Shown here: piece after piece, positions 7,367-14,761 of the stretch
Numbering within the stretch: the stretch's first letter is position 1
Layout of the letters: the number at the start of each line of letters is the position of its first letter
Source of the DNA: JAYQUR01 sp038133505
GTDB lineage: Bacteria; Pseudomonadota; Alphaproteobacteria; MPNO01; UBA830
NCBI GenBank assembly: GCA_038133505.1
Contig: JAYPTI010000023.1
Location: forward strand, 1 to 27,756
Direction of reading: 5' to 3'
DNA: 27,756 nucleotides
Notes under the pieces: model-generated
What the model saw: only the letters and a program-made list of their open reading frames with translations
Databases searched by the model: none
Told to the model about the DNA's origin: nothing
Position numbers and translations under genes: made by a program

Positions 7367-8575
7367 ATGACCGAGTCCTATATCCCCTACGGCGGCTACT
7401 GGTCGACGCCGTTCGCCAAGTGGCAGGGCACGCTGAGCCACCTGAATTCGGTGCAGCTCGCCGCCCACGTCGCAAAGGACGAGCTTGCGCGCCGGGAGCT
7501 CGATCCGACGGGTTTCGATACCGCGATCCTCGGCATTACCGTTCCGCAACACCATTCTTTCTTCGGCACGCCGTGGCTGACCGGCATGATGGGCGCCGAT
7601 ACCGTGACGGGGCCGACGGTCACGCAGGCCTGCGCCACCTCGGCGCGCTGCCTGCAGACCGCCTCGCAGGAGATCGCCGACGGCACGGCCGAAAACGCGC
7701 TGATCGTCGCAACCGACCGCACGTCGAACGGCCCGACGCTGATCTATCCCAACCCGACGGGGCCCGGCGGAACCTCCATTTCCGAGAATTGGGTGCTGGA
7801 TAATTTCAGCGACGATCCGCATGCGCGGAACGCCATGATCGACACGGCGGAGAACGTCGCGCGCAAGTGGCAGATCACGACCGACGAGCAGCACGATGTC
7901 GTCGCCCGGCGCTACGAGCAGTATTGCGATGCAACCGCGGACGATCATGCATTCCAGAAGCGCTACATGCGCCTGCCGTTCGAGGTGCCGGACGCGCGCT
8001 TCCGCCGGACGGTCGCAACCATGTCGGGCGACGAGGGCGTGTTCGAGACCACGCGCGACGGGCTGGACAAGCTCAAGCCCGTCCTCGGGGACGGCACCGT
8101 GACGTTCGGCAGCCAGACCCACCCGGCGGACGGCAATACCGGCATGATCGTCACGAACCGCCAGCGCGCGCGGGAGATCGCGGGCGACACGGGCATCGAG
8201 ATCCGGCTCGCCGGTTTCGGCCAGGCGCGGACCGACAAGGGCTACATGCCGCACGCGCCCATCCCCGCCGCGCAGAAGGCGCTGGCCGACGCCGGCATCA
8301 CGCTCGACGACGTCGCAGCGGTGAAGACGCACAACCCGTTCGCCGTGAACGACATCGTGTTCTGCCGCGAGACGGGCTACGACGTCGAAAAGATGAACAA
8401 CTACGGCTGTTCGCTGATCTGGGGCCATCCGCAGGGCCCGACCGGCCTGAGGGCGGTATGCGAGCTGATCGAGGAGCTGGTCGTCAAGGGCGGCGGCTAC
8501 GGGCTGTTCACCGGCTGCGCCGCCGGCGACAGCGCGATGGCGGTCGTCCTCGAAGTCACGGACATCGCGCAATGA
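7367..8575 (+). CDS. thiolase family protein (acetyl-CoA acyltransferase-like)
   Basis: A 402-residue thiolase-fold enzyme. The nucleophile is Cys89 in TQACATSARC, followed by an EIADGTAENALIVATD helix-strand as in thiolases. The C-terminal motifs are present but divergent: HNPFAVND (322-329) stands where NEAFA is usual. NNYGCSLIWGHPQGPTGLR (344-362) replaces the usual Gly-Gly and carries the catalytic His354. FTGCAAGDSAMA (381-391) holds the second catalytic Cys384. All catalytic residues are therefore present, and it should cleave or form a C-C bond on an acyl-CoA. There is no adjacent DUF35 (OB-fold) partner. Its stop overlaps the next gene's start (ATGA), so the two are translationally coupled. 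Confidence 0.88.
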   Translation: MTESYIPYGGYWSTPFAKWQGTLSHLNSVQLAAHVAKDELARRELDPTGFDTAILGITVPQHHSFFGTPWLTGMMGADTVTGPTVTQACATSARCLQTASQEIADGTAENALIVATDRTSNGPTLIYPNPTGPGGTSISENWVLDNFSDDPHARNAMIDTAENVARKWQITTDEQHDVVARRYEQYCDATADDHAFQKRYMRLPFEVPDARFRRTVATMSGDEGVFETTRDGLDKLKPVLGDGTVTFGSQTHPADGNTGMIVTNRQRAREIAGDTGIEIRLAGFGQARTDKGYMPHAPIPAAQKALADAGITLDDVAAVKTHNPFAVNDIVFCRETGYDVEKMNNYGCSLIWGHPQGPTGLRAVCELIEELVVKGGGYGLFTGCAAGDSAMAVVLEVTDIAQ

Positions 8576-9363
8576 GCGCCGCCGAGCTTCCCCCGCCGGA
8601 CCCGTCCAACAGCGTCGAGGGCCGCGTCGTCATCGTCACCGGTGCCGGCGGCGGGATCGGGCGCGCCTATGCGAAGCATTTCGCCGCCCATGGCGCCATT
8701 CCCGTCATCGCGGAGATCAACGGCCAGAACGCCTCCAGCGTCGCCGCGGAAATCAAGGCCGAGGGCGGCCGGGCGCTGGCGCACCAGACGGACGTGACGT
8801 CTGAAGAGTCGGTCGCCGAGATGGTCGCCCGCGCCGTGGAGGAGTTCGGCCGGATCGACATCCTGGTGAACAACGCCGCCATTTTCGCGGCCCTCAACCG
8901 CGCACCGTTCGAGGACCTGCCGCGCGACGACTGGACCAGGATGCTGGACGTCAACGTGATCGGCTCCTGGATCTGTGCGAAGACGGTCATACCGTACATG
9001 CGCGCGGGCGGTTACGGCCGCATCATCAACGTCTCGTCCTCGACCGTGCCGACGGGCGTTCCGTTCATGATGCACTACGTCACCTCCAAAGCGGCCGTGG
9101 TCGGCATGACCCGCTGCATGGCGACCGAGCTGGGCGCCGACGGCATAACCGCGAACGCCATCCTGCCGGGCCTGACCGAAACCGAAGTGCCCTACAACGG
9201 GCGCACCGATGCAGGCATTCAGGCGAGCCTCAACGCCCAGAAGATCAAGCGGGTGGAGACGGCGTACGACCTGGTCGGCACCGTCCTGTTCCTCGCTTCG
9301 CCGGCGGCAGGCTTCATGACGGGACAATGCCTTCTTGTCGATGGCGGAACCGCATTTATATAA
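8572..9363 (+). CDS. SDR family NAD(P)-dependent oxidoreductase
   Basis: A classical short-chain dehydrogenase of 263 residues. The ATG overlaps the thiolase stop as ATGA; the much longer open frame upstream is antisense-like noise in the thiolase gene. The cofactor motif TGAGGGIG is at residues 23-30, and NNAA at 100-103. The catalytic Ser lies in INVSSST (about 155), and YVTSK gives Tyr169 and Lys173. The C-terminus has the usual GFMTGQCLLVDGG. It would interconvert a hydroxyl and a keto group, perhaps a 3-hydroxyacyl-CoA given its thiolase partner (inference). The next gene starts 10 nt after its stop. Confidence 0.93.
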   Translation: MSAAELPPPDPSNSVEGRVVIVTGAGGGIGRAYAKHFAAHGAIPVIAEINGQNASSVAAEIKAEGGRALAHQTDVTSEESVAEMVARAVEEFGRIDILVNNAAIFAALNRAPFEDLPRDDWTRMLDVNVIGSWICAKTVIPYMRAGGYGRIINVSSSTVPTGVPFMMHYVTSKAAVVGMTRCMATELGADGITANAILPGLTETEVPYNGRTDAGIQASLNAQKIKRVETAYDLVGTVLFLASPAAGFMTGQCLLVDGGTAFI

Positions 9364-9373
9364 GGAAAACAAT

Positions 9374-10408
9374 ATGAAATCCCTCGTTCTTAAAGGTCCG
9401 GGAGAGCCGTTTTCGTTGGAAGACGTGCCCGATCCGGTTCCGGGGCCCGGCGAGGCCGTCGCCAAAGTCATCGCCTGCGGCGCCGGGCTGACGATCCAGC
9501 ACGTCAAGGCGGGGCGCGCAAAGGTCGACTATCCCCGCATCATCGGCCACGAAATAACCGGGGTGATCGAGGCGGTGGGTGACGGCGTGAAGAACGTCCG
9601 CGTGGGCGACCCGGTTACGGCTTACTTCTATCTCACCTGCGGGCACTGCAAATGGTGCCGCATCGACCGCGAGACGCTGTGCGAGAACTTCGGGGGTTAT
9701 ATCGGGCGCGCCTGCGACGGCGGCTATGCCGAGTACATGAAACTTCCGGCCGAGAATTTCCTGCCGTTGCCGGAGTCCCTCGACTGGAAGACCCACCCCG
9801 CGGAGATCGGCGTCATCACCGACGCGATCGCCACGCCGGTGAAGGTGATCCGCCATGCGGGCGTCAGGCCGGGCGAGAAGGTCGCCGTCTTCGGCGCGGG
9901 CGGCGGCCTCGGCATTCACATGCTGATGCTCGCGAAATGGGCCCATGCAGAGGTGATCGCGGTCGATATCGCGGCCGACAAGTTCGACGCGTGCCGTAGC
10001 GCGGGTGCGGATCACTGCGTCAACCCGCACAACGGAGACGCGGTCGAGGCGCTTCTGGACCTGACGGGCGGCGGCGTCGACGTCGCGATCGATTTCGTCT
10101 CGTCCAAGGAGACGCTGGAAGCGGCAGTGGGCGGCCTCGGCCGCGGCGGGCGCATGGTGACGCTGGGCGGGTCGGGCCATGTCTTCGAAAGCAACGCCCA
10201 TGCAATGCTCGAAAAGGAACTCGTCCTGATGGGCAGCCGCTACGCGACGCGCCAGGAGGTCATCGAAAGCCTCGAGTTGTGCGGCCGCGGCGAGTTCTGG
10301 CCGCTGGTGACGGAGACGGCCGACATGGCGGGCGCCGAGGCATTGCACGAGCGGGTCGAGAACGGCCAGGTCACAGGCCGCGCCGCAATCATGATCCAGC
10401 CTGCGTAA
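9374..10408 (+). CDS. zinc-binding alcohol dehydrogenase (MDR superfamily)
   Basis: A 344-residue medium-chain dehydrogenase. I chose the ATG at 9374 because AAGGA, overlapping the previous stop codon, is correctly placed; an in-frame ATG further upstream lies inside the SDR gene. Catalytic-zinc ligands are expected at Cys35 and His59-Glu60 (IIGHE). Structural zinc is held by Cys89, 92, 95 and 103 in CGHCKWCRIDRETLC. The Rossmann motif is VFGAGGGLGIH. It would oxidise an alcohol or reduce an aldehyde or ketone with NAD(P). It is the last gene of the thiolase-SDR-ADH operon, which ends before the sigma-54 promoter region. The substrate is unknown. Confidence 0.92.
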   Translation: MKSLVLKGPGEPFSLEDVPDPVPGPGEAVAKVIACGAGLTIQHVKAGRAKVDYPRIIGHEITGVIEAVGDGVKNVRVGDPVTAYFYLTCGHCKWCRIDRETLCENFGGYIGRACDGGYAEYMKLPAENFLPLPESLDWKTHPAEIGVITDAIATPVKVIRHAGVRPGEKVAVFGAGGGLGIHMLMLAKWAHAEVIAVDIAADKFDACRSAGADHCVNPHNGDAVEALLDLTGGGVDVAIDFVSSKETLEAAVGGLGRGGRMVTLGGSGHVFESNAHAMLEKELVLMGSRYATRQEVIESLELCGRGEFWPLVTETADMAGAEALHERVENGQVTGRAAIMIQPA

Positions 10409-10487
10409 ATCCGCACAGCGCACACGGCGGACTGTGGCACCGAGTCACACGCTGCGGTCTCTCCGGCCGAAGGCGCAATTTTTTATC

Positions 10488-10500
10488 CAATATTTTCAGC
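10488..10500 (+). promoter_or_regulatory. conserved upstream element of sigma-54 promoter 1 (IHF-like)
   Basis: CAATATTTTCAGC ends 22 nt before the -24 GG. Nearly the same sequence (CAATTATTTCAGC) lies 20 nt before the second sigma-54 promoter. It sits in an AT-rich tract and partly resembles an IHF site (TATCCAATATTTT, about two mismatches to WATCAANNNNTTR). Activator docking or DNA bending are both plausible. Confidence 0.45.
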
Positions 10501-10521
10501 AGTTTATTGGCGCTCCGTAGT

Positions 10522-10537
10522 TGGCACGCCGTTTGCA
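10522..10537 (+). promoter_or_regulatory. sigma-54 (RpoN) -24/-12 promoter 1
   Basis: TGGCACGCCGTTTGCA is a near-perfect match to the sigma-54 consensus TGGCACG-N4-TTGCA. The invariant GG (10523-10524) and GC (10535-10536) are exactly 10 nt apart. Transcription would start near 10548, giving a leader of about 60 nt before the first DUF1344 gene. Confidence 0.85.
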
Positions 10538-10608
10538 ATACATGTGTTTGGCTGATCTACAGCGTCGCGGATAGCCGCTTCTCAGTTCGACGCGAAAGGT
10601 ACTTACCG

Positions 10609-10872
10609 ATGAAGAAAATTATTGCCGCTGTCGTCGTTCTTCCCTTCCTGGCCGTTTCCGGCTATGCCATTGCCGAAGAAATTCAGGGCAAGATCAAGGA
10701 AAAGAACAGCTGGTCCATCACGCTCACCGACGGTAACTTCTACTCCGTCGGCAACTCGACCGCCCTCGAAGGCCTGAAGCCGGGTGACGAAGTGAAGGTC
10801 ACTTTTGAGCGCGGCGGCGAGTCCCAGGAAGACAAGGCGCACAGCATCCAGAAGGTTGACCCGAACCGCTAA
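10609..10872 (+). CDS. DUF1344 family small secreted protein (paralogue 1)
   Basis: An 87-residue protein beginning MKKIIAAVVVLPFLAVSGYA, a clean Sec signal with probable cleavage after AIA (about residue 22). The mature part is about 65 residues: EEIQGKIKEKNS, then ITLTDGNFYSV and LEGLKPGDEVKVTFE. This is the small beta-strand pattern of the alphaproteobacterial DUF1344 family, whose function is unknown. A GAAAGG ribosome site lies before the ATG. It stands alone behind a sigma-54 promoter and is followed by a strong hairpin terminator. The neighbouring gene at 11168 is a paralogue with the same domain order and promoter type. The open frame upstream of the ATG is incidental. Periplasmic location is inferred from the signal peptide. 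Confidence 0.85.
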   Translation: MKKIIAAVVVLPFLAVSGYAIAEEIQGKIKEKNSWSITLTDGNFYSVGNSTALEGLKPGDEVKVTFERGGESQEDKAHSIQKVDPNR

Positions 10873-10887
10873 CCGGTTCCGGTGCGC

Positions 10888-10921
10888 GGAGGGATAAACC
10901 CGAAACCCCCGTTATCCCTCC
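10888..10921 (+). repeat. inverted repeat after DUF1344 gene 1
   Basis: GGAGGGATAA (10888-10897) and TTATCCCTCC (10912-10921) form a perfect 10-bp stem with a 14-nt loop, 15 nt after the stop codon. There is no T tract, so it is more likely a processing or stability hairpin upstream of the true terminator than a terminator itself. Confidence 0.6.
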
Positions 10922-10932
10922 AGCCCCCTGAC

Positions 10933-10970
10933 AAACGGCCGCAGCCCTTCCCAGCTGCGGCCGTTTCCTT
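10933..10970 (+). terminator. rho-independent terminator after DUF1344 gene 1
   Basis: AAACGGCCGCAGC (10933-10945) pairs perfectly with GCTGCGGCCGTTT (10954-10966) over 13 bp with an 8-nt loop, followed by TTTCCTTTG. The A-run on the left arm allows some bidirectional function. Confidence 0.75.
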
Positions 10971-11071
10971 TGAGTCCCTCGGCGGCCTTCGCCGTTCCGC
11001 GAAAGGCTCACGCAGTCTGAAGCAGAACGCCACATTGCGCTGATGGTAGGAAACACAGGGGTTAATTTCTT

Positions 11072-11084
11072 CAATTATTTCAGC
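11072..11084 (+). promoter_or_regulatory. conserved upstream element of sigma-54 promoter 2 (IHF-like)
   Basis: CAATTATTTCAGC matches the element upstream of promoter 1 at 11 of 13 positions and lies 20 nt before the -24 GG. It is in a similar AT-rich tract. Confidence 0.45.
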
Positions 11085-11103
11085 TTGTTAGACAGAACTG
11101 ATT

Positions 11104-11119
11104 TGGCATGAAATTTGCA
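11104..11119 (+). promoter_or_regulatory. sigma-54 (RpoN) -24/-12 promoter 2
   Basis: TGGCATGAAATTTGCA has GG at 11105-11106 and GC at 11117-11118, separated by exactly 10 nt. It matches the sigma-54 consensus at all key positions. Transcription would start near 11130, about 38 nt before the second DUF1344 gene. Confidence 0.82.
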
Positions 11120-11167
11120 CTCAGGAACACGTGTCCGACACCGGATACCTACCCAGAAGGAAGACCG

Positions 11168-11428
11168 ATGAAATACTCCCTGATATCCGCCATCGCCGCC
11201 GCGGCGATCGCGCTCAGCGCCACCTGCGCCGCCGCGGAAGAAATCTCCGGCCGCGTGCTGGAAATCGACCGCGAAGCCCAGACGCTCACGCTCGATAACG
11301 GCGCGACGTTCACGATCTCGGAAGAAGTGAGCCTGGAAGGGCTCACAGCAGGACAGGAAGTCACTGTTACTTTCGAACAGCGCGACGCCGACAAAGTCGC
11401 AACGGAGATTGGGCGGCCGAAGAACTGA
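11168..11428 (+). CDS. DUF1344 family small secreted protein (paralogue 2)
   Basis: An 86-residue protein from the ATG at 11168, preceded by AGAAGGAAG. An upstream in-frame ATG at 11108 lies inside the sigma-54 promoter and cannot be on the transcript. The N-terminus MKYSLISAIAAAAIALSA is a Sec signal with likely cleavage after CAAA. The mature domain (EEISGRVLEIDREAQ, TLTLDNGATFTI, LEGLTAGQEVTVTFEQ) aligns with paralogue 1 throughout. Function is unknown. Its own sigma-54 promoter next to an RpoN activator gene strongly suggests both paralogues belong to one regulon (inference). Confidence 0.85.
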   Translation: MKYSLISAIAAAAIALSATCAAAEEISGRVLEIDREAQTLTLDNGATFTISEEVSLEGLTAGQEVTVTFEQRDADKVATEIGRPKN

Positions 11429-11446
11429 CGGCCGACCATGACGGGG

Positions 11447-11479
11447 CGGCGGGCGCGCGGCTTCGGCTCGCGCCCGCCG
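11447..11479. terminator. GC hairpin between convergent genes
   Basis: CGGCGGGCGCG (11447-11457) and CGCGCCCGCCG (11469-11479) form a perfect 11-bp stem with an 11-nt loop. It lies between the stop of DUF1344 gene 2 and the stop of the convergent protease gene. It has no T tract on either side, so it may be a weak bidirectional terminator or a barrier. Confidence 0.45.
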
Positions 11480-11493
11480 ATCCCGCCGGCGCG

Positions 11494-12288
11494 TTATTCC
11501 GCCTGGGGCTGGATTTCCGGCTCCGGTTTGTGGAGAGGTTCGCCGATCCCCGATACGCGCAGGAATTCCCGGATGACCGAGACGGGCACAACGGTGGTCT
11601 CGCCCGCGATCGGCAGCTTAATCGGCGCCTGCCCGGTCCCCGGAAGAGGGATCGTCACCGTCCTGTATCCGCGCACGATGCCGAGGAGCCTGCCGGTACC
11701 GTACTGGAAAACCCCGCCCCCGCTGGTCCCGTAGCCGACGGTTGCATCGATCAGACGTAACGGACCGGCAAACGGCACGTCGGGACGTCCGGTTGCGCTG
11801 TCGGGCCAGTCGACCTGGCTGACGATTCCGGTAACCAGCGTTCGACGCCGCCCCCAGGGATAGGAAACGACCCAAACCTCTTCGCCCAGCTCGGCGGCGT
11901 TGCCCAGCCCGACGGGTTTGACGGCCGGGCCGACGGACTTGAGGACGGCGAGATCGTCCTTTTCGCTGAACGCGATCAACGTCGCCGGATAGCTCTTTTT
12001 CCGGAATTTCCCGACCACGCTGATGACCAGGTCCTTGCGATCGGTGAGCACGTGACCGGCGGTGATGAAGGTGACCTCTCCGGTCGTCTCGTCCCGGTCG
12101 ATTACCACCCCCGATCCGGCGCGGCGAATACCGTCCGGCTGGGACACCATCACCTGGAGCGTTGATCCGTACAGCCGCTTGACGATCCCGCGGCGTTCCG
12201 CGTCGTCGCTGTAATGGGCGGTACAGGCTGGAAGGGCGATGAGAAAGAGGCTCGCGAACGCGAAACTACGGATGCGGTGGGGACTCAT
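11494..12288 (-). CDS. trypsin-like serine protease lipoprotein (S1C-like, no PDZ)
   Basis: A 264-residue protein with a lipoprotein signal: a hydrophobic N-terminus and lipobox LPAC, with the lipidated cysteine at position 22. The chymotrypsin-like triad is visible: His79 in TAGHVL, Asp112 in DDLAVLK, and Ser189 in GYGTSGGGVF. Unlike DegP/HtrA it ends soon after the protease domain without a PDZ domain. It is probably anchored in the envelope and acts on exported proteins or peptides. Its start overlaps the 3' end of the sigma-54 activator gene by 23 nt, so the two are one coupled operon. It converges on DUF1344 gene 2, and the secreted DUF1344 proteins share its compartment. A direct link between them is inference. 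Confidence 0.85.
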   Translation of the reverse strand: MSPHRIRSFAFASLFLIALPACTAHYSDDAERRGIVKRLYGSTLQVMVSQPDGIRRAGSGVVIDRDETTGEVTFITAGHVLTDRKDLVISVVGKFRKKSYPATLIAFSEKDDLAVLKSVGPAVKPVGLGNAAELGEEVWVVSYPWGRRRTLVTGIVSQVDWPDSATGRPDVPFAGPLRLIDATVGYGTSGGGVFQYGTGRLLGIVRGYRTVTIPLPGTGQAPIKLPIAGETTVVPVSVIREFLRVSGIGEPLHKPEPEIQPQAE

Positions 12289-13651
12289 TCGAGGTCTTCG
12301 ACCTTTCTAGAATTCGGTAAAGGGTGCGGCGATCGATACCCAGCATCTGGGCGGCCCGCAGCTTGTTGCCGCCGGTTTTCTCCAGTACGGCCTCGATATG
12401 CCGCCGGTTCAGTTCGCGCAGCGCGACCGGCGGCGCCTTTTCGGCGCTTTGAGACAATCCGATCTGCTCGGCTATCCGGCTCGCTTCGGCTATTTCCGCC
12501 GGGAGGTCTTCCGGCAGGATGACGGGATAGGGCGTCAGCGCGACGGTGCGCTCCATCACGTTCTCCAGCTGGCGGACGTTGCCGGGCCACGGATAGCGCA
12601 GCAGGATATGCAACGCATCGGGCGCCACCCGGCACGGCAGGTCTCGCCCCGCCGAAAAACGCTCCACGAAATGCTCGATCAGGGCCCGGATATCGTCCGG
12701 CCTGTCCCGCAAGGGCGGCAGGTGGATCGGCACGACGTTGAGACGGTAGTAGAGATCTTCGCGAAAGGTGCCGCGATGGACGAAATCCGCGAGATCGCGA
12801 TTGGTCGCGCAGATGATGCGCGCGGCAATTGGGATCGCCTGGGAGCTGCCGACGCGGCGGACCGTCTTTTCCTGGAGCGCGCGCAGCAACTTCGCCTGCA
12901 GATGCAGGGGCAACTCTCCGATTTCATCGAGAAAACAGGTGCCCTGGCCCGCCGCTTCGAGGACGCCTTTACGCACCGCGTGCGCGCCGGTGAAGGATCC
13001 CTTTTCGTGGCCGAAAAACTCGGATTCGAACAGGCCCTCGGGAACCGACGCGCAGTCGATGGCGATGAAGGGTTCGGCAGCGCGCTGGCTGTTGCCGTGA
13101 ATGGCCCTGGCGATCTGCTCCTTGCCGGAGCCCGTCTCGCCGGTGATCAGGACGGTCGAGGCCAGATTGGCAACGCGGGCGACGACCTTGTAGACCTCCA
13201 CCATCCGCGGCGACATGCCGATAAGCCCGATTTCCCGGTTGCCGTTCCGCGGGGGTACCGGCGTGTCGTCGCCGGCGTCGTGCCGGAAAACCCGGTCGAA
13301 GGCGGCAGGTATGGTCTCCGGCGGCGCGGTCCAGGCGACGTAATCCCCTGCCCCGGCGGCGAATGCCTCGGCGGCGCCCGACACGCAGGGCGTACGGGCG
13401 AGAACGACGACCTTCATGTCGGCGCGGTCGGAAATCAGCTCGCGGACGGTACCCGCCAGCCCGGCATCGCAGAAATTGCTGTCGATCGCGACACAGTCGA
13501 AATGCGACCGCCGCGCGTCGGAAAGAGCCGCGCTATCGTGGACGGCCTTCACCGCATATCCGTACCGGCCCAGCACCTCCGACACGGAGGCGGCGACGGA
13601 ACGATCCTTCACTGCGACCAGTACCGTGCGGACCGATGTTCCCGCGATCAT
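12266..13651 (-). CDS. sigma-54-dependent activator, NtrC family, with degenerate receiver domain
   Basis: A 461-residue protein with three domains. Residues 1-123 have receiver-like size and periodicity and keep an Asp57 (AIDSNF). The usual acidic pair is reduced to Lys15-Asp16, and the conserved lysine is replaced by Trp107 (DYVAWTAP). Residues 140-375 form the AAA+ domain: Walker A GETGSGKE (171-178), the sigma-54 contact loop GSFTGA (218-223), Walker B FLDEIGE (240-246), sensor CATNRDL, arginine finger FREDLYYRLNVVP and YPWPGNVRQLEN. The C-terminus (about 414-450) is a Fis-type helix-turn-helix (NKLRAAQMLGIDRRTLYRIL). No histidine kinase is adjacent. It likely drives the two RpoN promoters at 10522 and 11104, which is inference from proximity. 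A weak ribosome site precedes the ATG. Confidence 0.92.
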   Translation of the reverse strand: MIAGTSVRTVLVAVKDRSVAASVSEVLGRYGYAVKAVHDSAALSDARRSHFDCVAIDSNFCDAGLAGTVRELISDRADMKVVVLARTPCVSGAAEAFAAGAGDYVAWTAPPETIPAAFDRVFRHDAGDDTPVPPRNGNREIGLIGMSPRMVEVYKVVARVANLASTVLITGETGSGKEQIARAIHGNSQRAAEPFIAIDCASVPEGLFESEFFGHEKGSFTGAHAVRKGVLEAAGQGTCFLDEIGELPLHLQAKLLRALQEKTVRRVGSSQAIPIAARIICATNRDLADFVHRGTFREDLYYRLNVVPIHLPPLRDRPDDIRALIEHFVERFSAGRDLPCRVAPDALHILLRYPWPGNVRQLENVMERTVALTPYPVILPEDLPAEIAEASRIAEQIGLSQSAEKAPPVALRELNRRHIEAVLEKTGGNKLRAAQMLGIDRRTLYRILERSKTSNESPPHP

Positions 13652-13919
13652 GACGGGAAAATCCGAGGCGACCCGGCCGCTATTGCGGTCAGTTGGGGAG
13701 ACAAGGCCGGAACGGTCTCTCGACCGCGAGGCCGCGCCGGCGCGACGAATCGCGGAAGCGGCCGGAAAGCGCTTTTCCCAAGCGGATCACTCCAGAAAAA
13801 CGTAGCTCAGATAGGGCCGGTCGGATGCTTACGCCAGTGGCAAACTATCGCCGCGGAAATTTTTTCGTTCGCCCCGGTTCGCGTTCGACAAAACGCCTGT
13901 TCGACCCTAAAAGTTGGCC

Positions 13920-14636
13920 ATGGAACATTCCCATCATCCGCTGGCCATTCGAGAGAGGATCGAGGAAGGGCCGAAAAGCTCCTACCTGCGTGACTGGGTC
14001 TATGGGGGCATCGACGGCGCGATCACGACGTTCGCGATCGTCGCGGGCGTCGTCGGCGCCGAGCTTTCGACGCGGGTGATCCTGATCCTGGGCGCCGCCA
14101 ACATCATCGCCGACGGATTCTCCATGGCGGCGAGCAATTACAGCGGCACCAAGGCGGAACTCGACGACTACCGGCGTCACCGCGCCTACGAGGAGCGCCA
14201 GGTGGAGCGAATTCCGGAGAGCGAACGGCTGGAAATCCGGGAAATCTTCCGCGCCAAGGGCTTCGAGGGCGAAGATCTCGACCGGGTCGTAGACGTCATC
14301 ACCGCCGACAAGGACCGCTGGGTCGAGACGATGATGGTCGAGGAATACGGCATGCCCGCCACGTTCCGCAGCCCCGTCAAATCCGGTCTGTGCACGTTCG
14401 CCGCCTTCATCCTGTGCGGTCTCGCACCCCTGCTGCCCTTCATGTTCCCCTACCCCTACGCCTTCGAGACGGCCATCGTCCTCACGGCAGGGGTCTTCTT
14501 CGGCATCGGGTCAGCCAAGAGCCAGTGGTCGACACAGGCCTGGTGGCGGTCCGGGCTGGAGACCCTCGCCATCGGCCTCATCGCCGCCGCCATCGCCTGG
14601 GGCATCGGCCACGTGCTGAAATCGGCGTTTCTGTAG
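13920..14636 (+). CDS. VIT1/CCC1 family metal (Fe/Mn) transporter
   Basis: A 238-residue membrane protein. I use the ATG at 13920; a TTG two codons upstream is in frame but less likely. The family signature is clear: DWVYGGIDGAITTFAIVAGVVGA (first span) and ANIIADGFSMAASNY (second span) are the metal-path segments. A charged cytoplasmic helical region, rich in Glu and Arg (about residues 80-140), follows. Three C-terminal hydrophobic spans begin at about residue 155. CCC1/VIT1 proteins move Fe2+ or Mn2+ out of the cytosol. The gene is divergent from the sigma-54 activator across 268 nt in which I see no convincing promoter or metal-regulator box. It ends in TAG. Confidence 0.9.
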   Translation: MEHSHHPLAIRERIEEGPKSSYLRDWVYGGIDGAITTFAIVAGVVGAELSTRVILILGAANIIADGFSMAASNYSGTKAELDDYRRHRAYEERQVERIPESERLEIREIFRAKGFEGEDLDRVVDVITADKDRWVETMMVEEYGMPATFRSPVKSGLCTFAAFILCGLAPLLPFMFPYPYAFETAIVLTAGVFFGIGSAKSQWSTQAWWRSGLETLAIGLIAAAIAWGIGHVLKSAFL

Positions 14637-14761
14637 GCCTCAGTTCGTTGTCGGGGCCGCCTTGACGACGGTCCGCGTGGTCTTGAAGACCCCACGCATG
14701 ATCAGGAGCGGCGCGACGACCTCGATGCTGCCTCAGCGCTTCTTTTTATCGAAGGCCTTCG

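Noticed and set aside
9335..9373. Upstream in-frame ATG for the alcohol dehydrogenase
   Set aside because: It lies inside the SDR gene with no ribosome site, whereas the ATG at 9374 has AAGGA correctly placed and matches the usual N-terminus.
13834..13850. Sigma-54-like TGGC...GC sequence upstream of the metal transporter
   Set aside because: The spacing between GG and GC is 9, not 10, and the -12 half lacks TTGC, unlike the two good promoters.
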